DNA of 64,000 bases from Mesorhabditis belari (taxonomy: Eukaryota; Nematoda; Chromadorea; Rhabditida; Rhabditidae). Each line of letters opens with the position of its first letter. The stretch's first letter is position 1. Location of the stretch: the NCBI GenBank assembly GCA_958450365.1, contig CAUEEP010000743.1, positions 992,001 through 1,056,000 on the forward strand, written 5' to 3'. Made by a program: the position numbers and the translations under genes. This document shows, in pieces, positions 44,877 through 56,950 of the stretch. Below the pieces are notes generated by a model. That model had not been told where the DNA came from and did not search any database. It was given only the letters and a program-made list of their open reading frames with translations.

Positions 44877-47800
44877 ATGATGTTGGCAGGGGCAGGACTT
44901 CTCGGATCAGGCCTTGTCCCTGTCTCACCAGAACTCATTGAGGTAATTTTTTAAAAATTAAGTAGCTAAACAAACTCTATTCTTAAAATAGATCTAAATA
45001 GAAATGGTTACTATTTTTTTTAAAGTGATATTTAAATTTAGATGAAGCGAGAAGTGGGAAACGAGTCACCGATACGAGCCGTTGAAGAGCTTCGCGGAAG
45101 AGGAATCCAAGGAATCCCTTTGCCTCCACCATCGGTAAACATATTCGAAAACTTTTTGATAAGTATAATGTTTAGGATTTCGCGTCGTCTTTTCTTGCCA
45201 TTGCTCAACTGCGACAGCAACAATGCCTTCAACAATTTCAACAAATGCACGCTTCACCTTTGACTCTGCCAGAGGTTGGTTTACTTTCTTAAATCAAAAA
45301 TTTTCGAGATTTTCGATTCCCAATTTTCTCCATTTACAACTTATCTTTGTTGAGCGGTGAAATTTTCTAAAAATAAACACCGCCAATCGCAATTACTTAC
45401 TGTGGCAATAATACAAAAAGAGGAGATCGACACGGGCATAAATGGGCGAAAAGCGGCTTGGAAATGCAGCTTAGTTCAATAATATTGAGACAACCGCGTG
45501 TTTGGTTCGCTTGAAAGTGAGAATAAAGAAAGTGGGATGGAAAAGATGAAGATACGAATCTCCTTTTTTTTGGAATATTGAAATTTTTGAGATTTCTAGG
45601 AGCCACCCGTGACTGCTCCCGTTCCACCACCACTTCTCGGAAATATGGCCAATATGGCAGCTCTCTTTCAACTACAGATGCAAGCACAGCATATTACAGT
45701 TTGTCTTTGAAAATACTCTTAAAAACAACCTTAGCATATAACATGTCTAACTCAAAAGATTTTGTTTATAATGTCAAAAGTTTATAATGTCATTTTAGCA
45801 AGCCTTGGCTCCTCGATCGGCACCAATGACTCAAACGCAAACCCCAAATGGTGAACGAAAAAGAGTAGGGAAATCAATTTTCATTTCTGCTCATCATAGA
45901 AATATTCAGTCGTATCCGATGACATTCCAGTGGTGTGAGTTGTGCCAAAAGGAGGTTCACTCCTCGAAACTCCCATGCCACATTCGACAGTGTCACGTGG
46001 CGAAGCCGATGTTCCAGGTAGGGAAAGCACTGGCTCTACAGCCTCTAAAAGTTCTGTCACCACAATTACTGGGTTTTATCGATTTTAAGGCAAATACCAA
46101 TCAACTTTGGATATGAATATTGCATAAAAACGTATAAAAAGCGTCAAATATCTTTTGCTAGTAACAAATTTATAATAGAGTGTTTGGTTTGCCGATTTGC
46201 GGGAATTTCAAGTAGAAAAAGTCCTTGAGTCTATCTATAGTCCTCATTTTTTGAATAATCTAGACAGGAAATAAATTTCTATGTAATATGAGTTTTCTAG
46301 GGGAAAAAATATGATTTTAATATCCATTTTTGAAAATTCAGAATAGAAATAGGGCACTAAATTTTCTATATCTCATAATTTTTTTGCAAAAACCTAGGGG
46401 GTGGGACAAATGCGACTTTTTTTTTGCGCACCCGGACATTTGCGCACCTTTTTTTCCGCACTTAGCCCATTAGCGCACCTTTTTTCGCGTTTTAAAAAAG
46501 CTCTAAAAGCTAATATTAACCAATTTCTATTCCAAGAGTTGTTTTTCTAGGTAATTTGAGGGTGTCGAATTCAAATTTTGACATAACAGAGCGTGTGGAA
46601 CCAATTTGAAAGACAAAACGGCTAGGTCAAATTACAGAAAATTGTTGATTTTTCTCTTTGTATAACTCCGTCCGTTCGCTTCCACAAGCTCTGATATGCC
46701 AAAATTTCGATTCTACGTCCTAAAATTACCTAGAAAAACAACTTTTGGAATAGAAATTGGTTAATATTAGCTTTTAGACCTTTTTTAAAACGCGAAAAAA
46801 GGGGCGCTAATGGGCAAGGTGCGCAAATGTCCGGGTGCGCAAAAAAAGGTCGCATTTGTCCCACTCCCAAAACCTATGCCATTGAACAACGCTACTAAAT
46901 CGTTAAAAAAAATCTACTATTTTTTTATGCTATACTTCATTGAGCTGAAACGAAATTCAGTTTTTGAGTTTTGATCAACTTTGGGGAGGTGACAAAACTT
47001 TTCACGCACTCTTTATTTTAACATTTCCTCATTTAGTGTCCACAATGCGATTTCACTTCAACTTATTCGAAGAACAACGTCAAGAGTCACATGGTTTCTT
47101 TGCATGGATTAGCTGTAAGTGAATTTTTCCATAAAACTTTAAGCCTTGATTTCAGGGAGATCCAATCAGCTACATGAATGAGTATGCCGGACAAGTGGAA
47201 GAGTTCATGAAGAAATGTTTCCCAAATGGTAAACGAAAAGAGTAAAATCTTAAAGTTGTTTGTTTTCAGTTCGCGGACGTGGTCGACCGATGCAAGGCAG
47301 AGAGACACCCACTTCCCCATCCACCTCAAATACACCAACTCGTAGAAGCAGTCAGGTATTTGTCTTAACAAAAGCATCTATCTCAAATTCTTAGACCATC
47401 AAAGCTTCGACCTCACGGCCTATGAACGAGGTTTCTGCTTTTGAGATGGCAAAGGTAATTGTAAAGAATTTGAGATTTATACAGTATTTAGAAGATGGCC
47501 TTTGATCAAAAGCTTGCACTTGCCAACTTTGAACTTGCTCTCGCAGAGCTCAACCGCAACGAGGCTCGTCTCAATCTTGAAAAGCAATTGGAGAAAATCT
47601 CAAAGCCTAGGTTTGTTACAAAGAGTTTGGCCTCTTAGCCGCCATAGCCGAGTGGCTAAGATCCTTGGATCTTATTAGAAATAAGAATCGTTTAATCTAG
47701 AAAACTTTTAGCTTGAATCTTCCTGGTTTCGGTTCACCCATCCCCGGACTTGTCCTGAACACTCACAACAATAACAATCACGGTGTTAACGGGCAAACAA

Positions 47801-49907
47801 AGGTTTTATAGTAATTTTTGGGTTAAATTCTGTTTTTCTAGGTCGAAGAGACTCCAACAACAGATACGAAGGAAAGCGTGGAAAATGTCGTCGTTTCCTC
47901 CTCATCAATTGACGAGCTTTTGAGCAACATTCGCTCCAATGGTATATTTTTTTGCGAGCGAATTTTTCTATGCTAATTTAGAGGTGACTCTTCGCTCAAC
48001 CTCTGCCACAACGGAGCCTTCAACTCCGACCACACCCAACAACGCCTGGGGATTTTTGGGGGAAAAGCTGCAGCCAAAGTACAATACTTTACTCGGTTTT
48101 TTTCAAAGCAAATTGAAATTTTCAGATACTTCTCGAAAAGCTTCTTTTTTGAATTCCTAAATGAAGAGCAAATCGAGGGCACGATTTTTGCACATATGAC
48201 CTCACCAGCTGAACTTATCAAGGTAAATCTATTGACAATCATCACATTTTTGATTCGTTTGATCTAGTGAATTAGAAACAAGTGTTTTTTTTGGCTGAGA
48301 TTGGCCGCTGATCCTACTTGAAATCCCGGTGATCATTTCAAAGCACTTATTTTTATTGTGATAAAATCCGCTTTCTTCAATTCGAAATTCAGAAATCTTC
48401 AGGAATATTTTCTTTTAGTTAATTGACCAGTCACGCTTTCAAAGCGCTTATCGGATTGAGGGCTTTTTGGGAATGGATCAACGCGAGAGAATCCACGATT
48501 TTCAAGAGGATCACGGCATTCACGCTGTCAACATTGTTTCTTTGCTTTCAAGGTTTGATCTTGAATCTTATTTTCATATTATTGTGCTTGAAAGGTTTAA
48601 AAATCATTTTTTTAGCAATTTCCGAGGACTTGATGTGAAATCTCTTTCAGCGGAGACCATCAATGAGTTGCTCAAAATTGCTCCATCGCCAACTGACTCG
48701 CTTCGAATTCGGTTAATAAACCTAAAAAACAATGTTCATGAGAAATTATAGATCATTCCCAAAAGCTTTCATTGAAGTTGCTGATTTGAGTGACGAGGAG
48801 AAGTTTATTGTCCAATTGGCGGCCATCGATCGACTTGATGAGAAGCTGAACACTCTAAAATGGTTGGCAAGTTTCTCGGAAGAAAAGCTTGCGGAAGTTT
48901 CTCAGGTTAGTGCACTGAATAGACACAATAACAAAAAGATTCTAGCAACTTCGGCAACTTGGCGAAACGATTCAAATGCTGATTTCGAGTGACTCTTTCC
49001 GTGAACTCATCAATTTGGTGATGACTGTGATTGGTGGATCTTTCGGCGACCCGGAGAGGCATTTATTGAAAGGATTTGCCATCAAAAATCTGGGAAAGGT
49101 ACAAATTTGGTTCACTTGCTTAAAGGAGGGGTTCGATTCTCACTAAAAGCAAAGGGGCTTTCGGAGACAAGAAATCGATTGAAGATATTCATTTCATTGA
49201 ATATCTATTTAAATTTGGATAAAAAAATGGCTTTAGTGTGGTGATCAAGTGCTTCTCACTGGTTCGACGTTGTGTGTGGAGATTAGTCATCTCATCGACT
49301 CACAATTCTCTCATCTCAAAAACCTTTTCATGATGATTCCATATCTTAAAGAAGCAGCAAAAAGTTTTTTTTTGATTATAATTTTGCTTTTAAATCCTAT
49401 TATAGTCTCGATGAAAGAACTTTCCCGAGAGGTTCGACATTTCAAAGACGGTTTGCCACGAGTGAAACGGGAATTGGAGGTGGGGGTCGTAAACCGAAAT
49501 ATTTCAAGAAAATGAGCTTCAAGCTAAAAAAACCAAATTTTACAGTTATGTGGGCATCTTTTGTTAGCAATAATGCCAATGTATCCACTCTTTGAAGACA
49601 GTTTATCTGAGCTGCTCACCACTACAAAAGTAAGTGAAAAGTTTATCGACAAAGATGGCAAAAAGAGTTTTCTAACAATAAGTTGAGCTTTTAAAAATCT
49701 GGTCGTTATTATAACTGTGAGCTTTAACGTTTAAAAAAAGCTTTATAAATAATGATAGCTAAAAGGTGATTTTAGGATGAAGTCGAGAAGGGTATGCTGT
49801 ATTTGGGAGAGCGTTCATCACTTGATGAAGATCTTCCCGATATCCAAGCACTCATTCAATCAATTCTCTCGTTTCTCATTCAACTTAAAGCCAACTTTGA
49901 TTCATAG
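44877..49907 (+). CDS. fozi-1: FOZI-1 orthologue: C2H2 zinc finger / FH2-domain transcription regulator, 761 aa
   Basis: Twenty-three phase-consistent exons: 44877-44942, 45042-45134, 45176-45274, 45600-45698, 45799-45864, 45910-46017, 47037-47114, 47156-47228, 47270-47355, 47395-47454, 47492-47610, 47712-47802, 47842-47941, 47982-48078, 48126-48222, 48419-48552, 48616-48711, 48752-48905, 48946-49098, 49237-49363, 49406-49479, 49546-49629, 49776-49907 (TAG). Finger 1 uses C150, C153, H165, H170 and finger 2 C178, C181, H195, H200. Q-rich, Ser/Thr/Pro-rich and helical linkers follow. An FH2 domain runs from about W402 to the C-terminus, with the motif order of formin lasso, knob and post regions (WGFLGEKLQ, MDQRERIHDF, LLTGSTLCVEI). 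Zinc fingers with an FH2 domain are diagnostic of nematode FOZI-1, a nuclear regulator needed for ASE left/right neuron identity and M-lineage mesoderm in C. elegans (established knowledge). No profilin-binding FH1 poly-Pro precedes the FH2. The start is the first ATG, 6 nt after a tttttag acceptor, which could be a trans-splice site or follow an upstream exon; an ATG also follows directly in frame. Confidence 0.93.
46391..46875. repeat. Foldback element in fozi-1 intron between the two zinc-finger exons
   Basis: It starts aaacctagggggtgggacaa and ends ttgtcccactcccaaaacct. Inner arms include aaaagctaatattaaccaat and complement. It makes up about half of the ~1-kb intron (46018-47036), by far the longest in the gene. 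It is related by its ends to 30,812-31,066. Confidence 0.8.
47638..47690 (+). pseudogene. tRNA 5'-half relic in fozi-1 intron
   Basis: gccgccatagccgagtggct is a typical start of a leucine or serine tRNA (A-box tagccgagtggctaag), followed by an anticodon-arm-like ccttggatcttattag. No B-box follows before the next exon, so it is a fragment. Confidence 0.35.
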
Positions 49908-50480
49908 ATTTCCAAGCAAAATTCAACTCAAACTTTCAAAGATTTATCTAGTGAACTTTACTTTTTTTTCTTCTTCTTTGTTCAAAGACTGATTTTGAAA
50001 AAGCTAACGATCAAGTTTGAACTTAAAACAATACTCGCTTTTGTGAAAATTTGTGAAAATTCTTCGTTTTTCAAAAATATCAAAGACATTGCATTTGTAG
50101 CTTTATGGGTTATGAACTTTTTCTCTGTGTAAGTATTACTATTTCCTTCTAAAGTCTCGGGATTTTTTTGTTTTCCGGTTTTCCCACTTCCGGTAGTATT
50201 TTCTTCTCTAAAAAAAACAAAATTTCATCAACTATTGGATTCAATCTTTGTGATTTTAGTACAAGTCTTGCTGTTACTGCTTTTTTATTTCAGAAAATTA
50301 ACAAATTTCTCTTCTTTCTTCATTCATTCAGCTCTATTCCTACTTGTGAGTTTAAAAGCTTTCACTTTTGTAGTTGTGAAAATTTTTTTGGCTATATCTT
50401 GAACATTCTAAAATCGATATTTTGTCTCTTTTTACTTATTTATTGCCGTTGATCACTAGTAGAAACTTGCGACTTTCAAG

Positions 50481-50496
50481 AATAAATATGTTTATT
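50481..50496. terminator. Overlapping polyadenylation signals of convergent genes
   Basis: aataaatatgtttatt contains AATAAA for the plus strand (fozi-1) and, four bases on, AATAAA for the minus strand (kinase). The kinase stop is 146 bp away. The fozi-1 stop is 574 bp upstream, so a nearer fozi-1 signal may also exist. Confidence 0.45.
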
Positions 50497-50641
50497 TCGA
50501 AAAAAAGGTTTACAGTTGAAAGTGGAAAGACAAATTTTTGGTGATGAAAGACGATCTTGCACCAGTAATAAAAGAAAGAAACATGAAAATGTGAGAATTT
50601 TACAAAGAAATTCATTCAAAAGTAGGTGAAAATTTTTTTTT

Positions 50642-53311
50642 TCACTCTTCTTCATCGGGTTCACTTACAAGATCGGAGACCCAAGGATGTGATGAAATCT
50701 CGCTCGCTTTTGGCCTTTTATCTGCGCAAACGTTCAGCATTTTCATCACGAGATCTCTGGCCGCTAAATTGTTACTTAAATTATAAATGTTTGATTGAAA
50801 TCTTACTTGTTAATCAAGTTTATCGAATAGTATTAAAAATTTCGATTTCCCTAAGGTCTACCTTAAATATTCTAATAAAAGCAGCCTCTAAAGGAGCGTC
50901 GCGTAGTCTAAGTTTACTCTCAAGCAAACGCTCATATCTCGACACTAGTACGTTTGTTTTTGTGCGCTTAAGTATTAAAATAAAGTAGAGAGAATGGATG
51001 ATTTTTTGAGATATAACACAGATTTTTAACATTAACCAGCGCTTAGAACAAAATGATTGAAAAATGATGAAAAATCGGCTTTGTTTTTGCCACTTTTCAA
51101 TCATTTTTTCTGAGCGCTGGTTAATGTTCAAAATCTGTGTTATATCTCAAAAAATCATCCATTCTCTCTACTTTAATTTGATACCTACGCGTGGGGAAAC
51201 AAACGTACTGGTGTCGAGATATGAACGTTTGTTTGAAAGTAAATTTAGACTACGCGACGCTCCTATAGGAGGCCGCTTTTATTAGAAAAAAGAAAAAGAA
51301 AGAAAAAATCGCTCAGAAAAATGATTGAAAAGTGGCAAAAAGAAACCAAAAAAAAACTCACGTCGACTCACGCGTCGCCATTCGGGCAAATCAAGGCTCA
51401 GTTGAGCTCTTGTGATTAGACGAAAAAGGCGTTGTCTGTCTAAAAATGGATTAATTTATCTATTACAAGTTTTATCTTTACAAGCTTTTTATTTACATTA
51501 TATCTTTTACAAGATTTACTTGTATAAGCCCACCTGAAGAACGAAACGGCGCAAATCCGACGAGCATCACGTGCAACACCACTCCCAGCGACCACACGTC
51601 CACGGAAAGGCCATAGCCTGAGATCGTTTTTTAGAAATATATTCATTTGTTTGAATTCATATTGATTGAAAAACATGTTTACCGGTTTCTTTTAGGATTT
51701 CCGGAGCGCAGTATGTCGGAGTGCCACAAACACGATAAAGAGGGCCCAACATTGTGCAAGCTAGACCAAAATCGCACAACTAGATTCAAATATAGTTTTG
51801 CTTTCTATTTTCAAATACTTTTGCCGTGTTTTCCGAGTATAGAAGAACGTTTTCGGGTTTAATATCACGATGCACGATTTTTCTCGCATGAAGATAGGCT
51901 AATGCTGAAGCGATCTAGAAACATTTTGATTAGAAACCTTTAAAACCTTAACTTAACCTTTAAAATTAAAAAAAGCACGAGTTTTCGTTTTCTATTCAAT
52001 TTTGGAGTTTAGTTTTTGGTGCTTATCGAATTTTATTGAGAAAATTCCGCTCTATTAGTTAAAAACTGTTGACCTGCTGAACAATATGTGCCGCGTCCAT
52101 TTCGGTGAGTCGACCCGACGCTTTCACGGCCTCGAACAAATCACCGCTCTGAATTTTCATTTAATATATAATTATAACACTTAATCCAGATAAATATCTA
52201 ATATTTGAATAACATTTTACCTCGGCATAGTCAAAAATGATGAAATATTTGGTTGGAGTTTGAAAGGCGTCCATCATCGTGCAAATGTGATCATGGCTGC
52301 ACACCATCATCAGTTCCACCTATAAATAATCATTTTTAATAATTCAACTAGCTCTAATTGTAATTGTAATAGTGATTTCTTTACAATCTTTACAATAAAA
52401 TGACTTTCTTTTACCTCATTTTCCACGAAAAACCACTTGCCACGAAGTTGTTGCTTGTAAACTTCCTAAAAGTTTTTGCGTAAAGAAATTGTTTATTAAA
52501 AAACCTTGAGCGCACATTTGTGATCATCTTTTCGACGAACACTATAGAATACCTGAAATAAGGGTAATCACTCTTTCTCACTATAATCACTGTAGACTCG
52601 CTTATTGATATTATCGATCCAAACGTCAAGCTCATGTTTGATCGTTCAGATCTCGATTTCTAGAACAGCTATCAATGTGTAAATTGTTTCATTGAAAAGC
52701 CAAGAATCTCAGCTTTTGATTGCTATCTCACACATAACAAATTCTGATAGATGAGTGCCTTAAAAAGCTTAACAATACTTATCGATACTCAAATATCGAT
52801 AAGCTTATCGATAATCGATACTTTCAATAATCAATACTTTCGATATCGATAAGGTTTATGAGGTGCTTACTTATTAAAAATAGCTATGTATAAAATAGCA
52901 ATCAAAAGCTGAGATTCTTGGCTTTCCAATGAAACAATTTACACATTGATAGCTGTTCTAGAAACTGAGATCTGAACGGTCAAACTTGAACATGCTGTTT
53001 GTATCGATATTCTCGATAAGCAAGTCTAATCACCTGTGAGAAATTGCCTCTGCCAATCGTTGATCCAATATCGTACATCTTCTCCAAACAGGCCCGACTT
53101 TCAAGCATTTTGATATTCTCGGATTGCTAAAGTTCATGTCAATTTGCAAATTTATCATCACTTTTCCCCAAACCCCAAAGAAACCCTCATTTGCGTGTTT
53201 CGATGTGCTGTGAACGAGACGCGGTTGACGTGAGATTCGAATCATTTGATTATTGTTTCGATCAAGGGAAACTCCATCTGAAGTCTTTGCAAATGACTTT
53301 ATTTTTTTCAT
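50642..53311 (-). CDS. DCLK/CaMK-like serine/threonine kinase
   Basis: Eleven exons: 53311-53162 (an acceptor at 53326 also allows upstream coding), 53126-53034, 52551-52504, 52465-52415, 52319-52221, 52148-52074, 51914-51819, 51779-51683, 51617-51534, 51439-51362, 50763-50642 (TGA). All phases agree; 330 aa if M53311 is the start. The kinase domain is complete: Gly-rich loop IGRGNF (74-79), Lys97 in CALK, the alpha-C Glu near 114-116, HRDIKPEN with Asp189, DFG with Asp207, APE in YCAPEIL, and [10 protein letters not shown]. The tail [16 protein letters not shown] ... HPWVSDL is the pattern of doublecortin-like and CaM kinases. No doublecortin domain or CaM-binding tail is seen; the protein ends 11 residues after HPW in an acidic EPDEEE. 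A separate candidate first exon (54355-54294, MSAAVRARSAHTSHSRLKYS) has a good donor, but its phase does not fit the 53326 acceptor. Close to DCLK family; exact orthologue not assigned. Confidence 0.88.
50872..51282. repeat. Foldback element in kinase last intron
   Basis: The arms run from cctctaaaggagcgtcgcgt to the complement acgcgacgctcctataggag, with inner arms tgttatatctcaaaaaatca and complement around a ~60-bp centre. It shares the gcgtagtct motif and overall layout with MITE family 1. Confidence 0.75.
52591..53028. repeat. Foldback element filling a kinase intron next to the 5' splice site
   Basis: The outer arms are tagactcgcttattgatatt and the complement near 53,000-53,028. Inner arms contain atcaatgtgtaaattgtttc / ccaagaatctcagcttttga and complements, with tatcgataag repeats in the centre. 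It occupies about 438 of the 482 bp of the intron (52552-53033). Both flanks read atcac(c)tg, a possible target duplication; on the coding strand the right copy is the splice donor cag|gtgat. Confidence 0.75.
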
Positions 53312-53440
53312 GAATAAACCTCTTAACTATAAGAAAAAAAAGCTTATACTGCCATTTTTTGTTAAATTTATGTACGACTTTCAACTCTTACTCGACTTTC
53401 AACTCAACTCAACTTTCAACTCTTACAAGGAAATGGAGAT

Positions 53441-53876
53441 GTGAGATTTTAATGGCAAGAAGATGCAAACGCCATTTAGAAATCTAATACTGTATTTAGT
53501 TTTTGCCAGGGAGGCCGCATTCTCGAGAAAAACGCGTTTAAAAGCTGGGCATCTACTTGGAAAATAGCTTCTGCAGGCTAAGATATCTTTTTTGCGCAGA
53601 TGGAATGTCACCCAATAGCCTAGTGGATAGTGCGCTGTCTTAGCGGGCTTTTGTTCTCGGGTTCAATTCCGATCCCCAACTTATCTTTGTTTTTTTAAAA
53701 AGGATGATGCTGGCAATTTTGTTTTCTTCACCTTTTAGCCTCCAGAAGCCAATTTCCAAGTAGATGCCCAAATTTTCAATGCATTTTTCTCAAGAATGCG
53801 ACTTCCTTGACAAAAACTAAATACAGTATTAGATTTTGAATGGTGTTTTCATCTTCTTGCCATCAAAATATCACAT
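53441..53876. repeat. Foldback element with central tRNA-like gene
   Basis: The arms start aatggcaagaagatgcaaac and end with gttttcatcttcttgccat. Inner arms (ctaatactgtatttagtttt; aagctgggcatctacttgga) are also inverted. The centre, 53,606-53,680 plus strand, has a strong A-box tagcctagtggatagtgcgc and a near-perfect B-box gggttcaattcc with tRNA-like spacing. An A/T-rich stretch with a run of seven T's follows at about 53,689, usable as a pol III terminator. Acceptor pairing is weak, so it may be a transcribed tRNA-like RNA or a relic. Confidence 0.6.
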
Positions 53877-54810
53877 CTTCCGCTTTGGATCATTCCAGTT
53901 AGCAACAAGCATTAGTTTATGAAACTTTTGTGGATGCATCTATGACTATGATCTATGACGTGAACGCATCTATGACGTACAACAAAATCCATACTCATCA
54001 CCAAAAATAGAATCTTTTCATTTTTTTTTTCCAAATCACCTGTGAATCGTATAGGTATGATGGGTGAAGTCCTTTTTTTGCCCTCTTGAGCCTCAAAACA
54101 GCCCATTACCCTCACTCTCCTAGTCAAGCAATTAGCTCCCTTTTCAGAGCACAAAACGCACTTTCTATCGGCTGTCTCGTTTTTTCTGTCTTTTTTTTTT
54201 GAGCACAGCTTTTGTAGTATACAAAATAGTATTGGTAAAAATATAAAAGCATATATAAGAACAAATGAAAAATGATAGTAGATTGAGAAAGTACCTGAAT
54301 ACTTTAAACGTGAGTGTGATGTGTGAGCACTTCGAGCTCTCACCGCCGCCGACATCGTAATATTCTATCAAATAAGACAATCAATAAGACAATCAATTTT
54401 CTTTTAAGTTAAAAAAAGAATACTGTAAAAACGTCGTGAGCAAGTGAGAAATTCTTTAATACAGAAATTTGAGTGAACTGATTGTGCGAACAAAAGACGT
54501 CAAACTCGTAGTCAAAATAAGACAAATGAAGGGATTAATTCTTGGATGAAAGCAAAAGGAACACGAGCAATAGAAAGCCGTCGACAAAAGTGTATAGTTG
54601 AGAAGAAGTGGGTTTTTGCAATCTCCCCCTTTCCTTTTCTTCTCGGAGAATGAAAGAGGAGAGAAAAGGTGGACGGTGGTCACTCTCCACCCCTCTTTCC
54701 TTGTCCGTTCATTCACCTATGGCAACCATGATGGAAATCTCTTCTATTCTACCTAAATCACTTACTTTCTTAAATCTTAGATTCTTTCCTTCATTTTGGT
54801 TAGTGATTCG

Positions 54811-55532
54811 TAAATCTTTTTATCGATCACAGCTTTTGGAAAGGTGAAACGATTACCCTACTGCTTCTCGATGGAGGTTACTCTATCCACAAAAATCTGC
54901 ATTGAAGACTAATTCTTTATCTTGGATATTATACAGAAAGATATCTTTGTATTGAAGAAGTATTGAAGAAGAAGGTTAATTGAAAAAGTAAAGAATAACG
55001 GACATCTTTGTTACAAAAAAGATGTTACATTTTTATTAAAATGATTAAAGACACAAAATCACAAATTAGAAACAATCTTTCTTTGAACATGGAAGAGGAA
55101 ATAGCCCAAAAATCTTTCAACTTTCAAAAAAATGTGTGAATAAACGTAAAAGGTAATGTTTTGTAAAAGGTAAATCTTTCTATCGACCACGGCTTTTGGA
55201 AAGGTGAAACGATTACCCTACTGCTTCTCGATGGAGGTTACTCTATCCACAAAAATCTGCATTGAAGACTAATTCTTTATCTTGGATATTATACAGAAAG
55301 ATATCTTTGTATTGAAGAAATATTGAAGGAGAAGGTTAAAGAAGAAGAAGAAGAAGAAAAAGTAAAGAATAACGGACATCTTTGTTACAAAAAAGATGTT
55401 ACATTTTTATTAAAATGATTAAAGACACAAAATCACAAATTAAGAACAATCTTTCTTTGAATATGGAAGAGGAAATAGCCCAAAAATCTTTCAACTTTCA
55501 AAAAAATGTGTGAATAAACGTAAAAGGTAATG
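54811..55532. repeat. ~350-bp tandem duplication
   Basis: Unit 1 (54,811-55,160) and unit 2 (55,171-55,532) agree almost base for base, including gattaccctactgcttctcg and ttacaaaaaagatgttacat. Unit 2 has a small expanded gaagaagaa run. No coding sequence. High identity suggests a recent event or an assembly artefact. Confidence 0.85.
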
Positions 55533-56084
55533 TTTGAAGAGCGAGTTGAACTGCGTGAGACTAGAAATGAAAAAAAGGAGGCGGACTAGACAGGGAAAGT
55601 TTGAGGGGTGAAAGGGGACAGAGCTGGCCCATTTCCGGTCACTAAGAGCACCGTAAAATTGCAGGAACCTTTTCTCACTCTTTTGTTCAAGTTCATAAAT
55701 ATGAGCTGAGTATGGAATATGCATGTGGTCACTCCCCTGGATCCTTTCACATCCTCAGTACAGCTGTTTTCTTTACCCCAGAAATCTTTCCATAAGAAGG
55801 CCACCCACAGCACTCAACAATACGATTCTTGCTCATAGAAAAAATGGCTAAAATAAGGCTAGTTACAAATTAAGCCTTATAACCTTTCATAGAGTCGATT
55901 CAGCTGAATAAAGTTGATGTTGAGCTCAAGCGTTCGTGAGAGCGCTCATCCATAAATCGATCGACAACAAAGTAAGCACAATGTGACCAATCTGGAAATA
56001 CTCTCAAAACGGTAAAAAAAAGACTTTTTCTTTAGATCTTTTCGTTATAGTTATCGGCCCTTTCATACGCGATCCGCCCCTTTT

Positions 56085-56950
56085 GCCATTGGCAATCTAA
56101 CTTTGAGCTCAAATATCTTGATGTTGGGTTGTCGAATTTAAATCTTCTTAGTATCATTGAATGCGCCAAATCTTTCTCTGTCGATTGGTATAAAAACTAT
56201 TTAAATTGAACAGCTCGAGACCAAGAAATTTGAGCTTAAAGTTGGATTGCCAATGGGAAAGGGGGCCGGGCATTCCCTTTTCCGATTAGCAATCAAACTT
56301 TGAGCTCAAATATCTTGATGTTGGGTTGTCGAATTTAAATCATTGTCGTATCATTGAATGCGCCAAGTCTTTCTCTGACGATTGGTATAAAAACTATTTA
56401 AATTGGACAGACCAAGAAATTTGAGCTTAAAGTTAAATTGCCAAAGGGAAATGATGGAGTACAATATTCCATCATTGATATAATTGGATGCGCCAAGTCT
56501 TTCTCTGTCGATTGACAGAGAAACTATTTAAATTGAACAGCCTAACACCAAGAAATTTGAGCTCAAAGTTGGATTGCCAATGGGGAAGGGAGCGGGGCGC
56601 GTATCAAAAGTCTCCACAATCCTCTTTTAGGCACATTTCCACTAGAGGGATTCCCAGCTACACTTTTAGTACCAAAAAATACTAGATTTCTTGGGCTATC
56701 ATTTGACACCCAAGCGCAAATTGTAGCAAAAAGCAGCGCGGAGAACGGAACTTTTAAAGTTAGACGACGCGACTGTACGCCCGTCATTATGCGGGTGGCG
56801 TTCTAGGGTATTGTCGAATTTAAATCTTCTTGGTATCATTAGATGCGCCAAGTCTTTCTCTGTCGATTGGTATAAAAACTATTTAAATTGGGCAGCTCAA
56901 GACCAAGAAATTTGAGCTCAAAGTTGGATTGTCAATGGGAAAGGGAGCGG
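56085..56950. repeat. Cluster of four related small inverted-repeat elements plus a family-2 fragment
   Basis: Units at about 56,092-56,262, 56,286-56,440, 56,468-56,583 (truncated) and 56,812-56,940 (truncated) start gcaatctaactttgagctca and end with the complement (tgagctcaaagttggattgc). They share gcgccaagtctttctctgtc. A fragment at about 56,630-56,810 matches the right part of 58,708-58,962. This looks like repeated insertion or tandem duplication of one short element. Confidence 0.7.
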
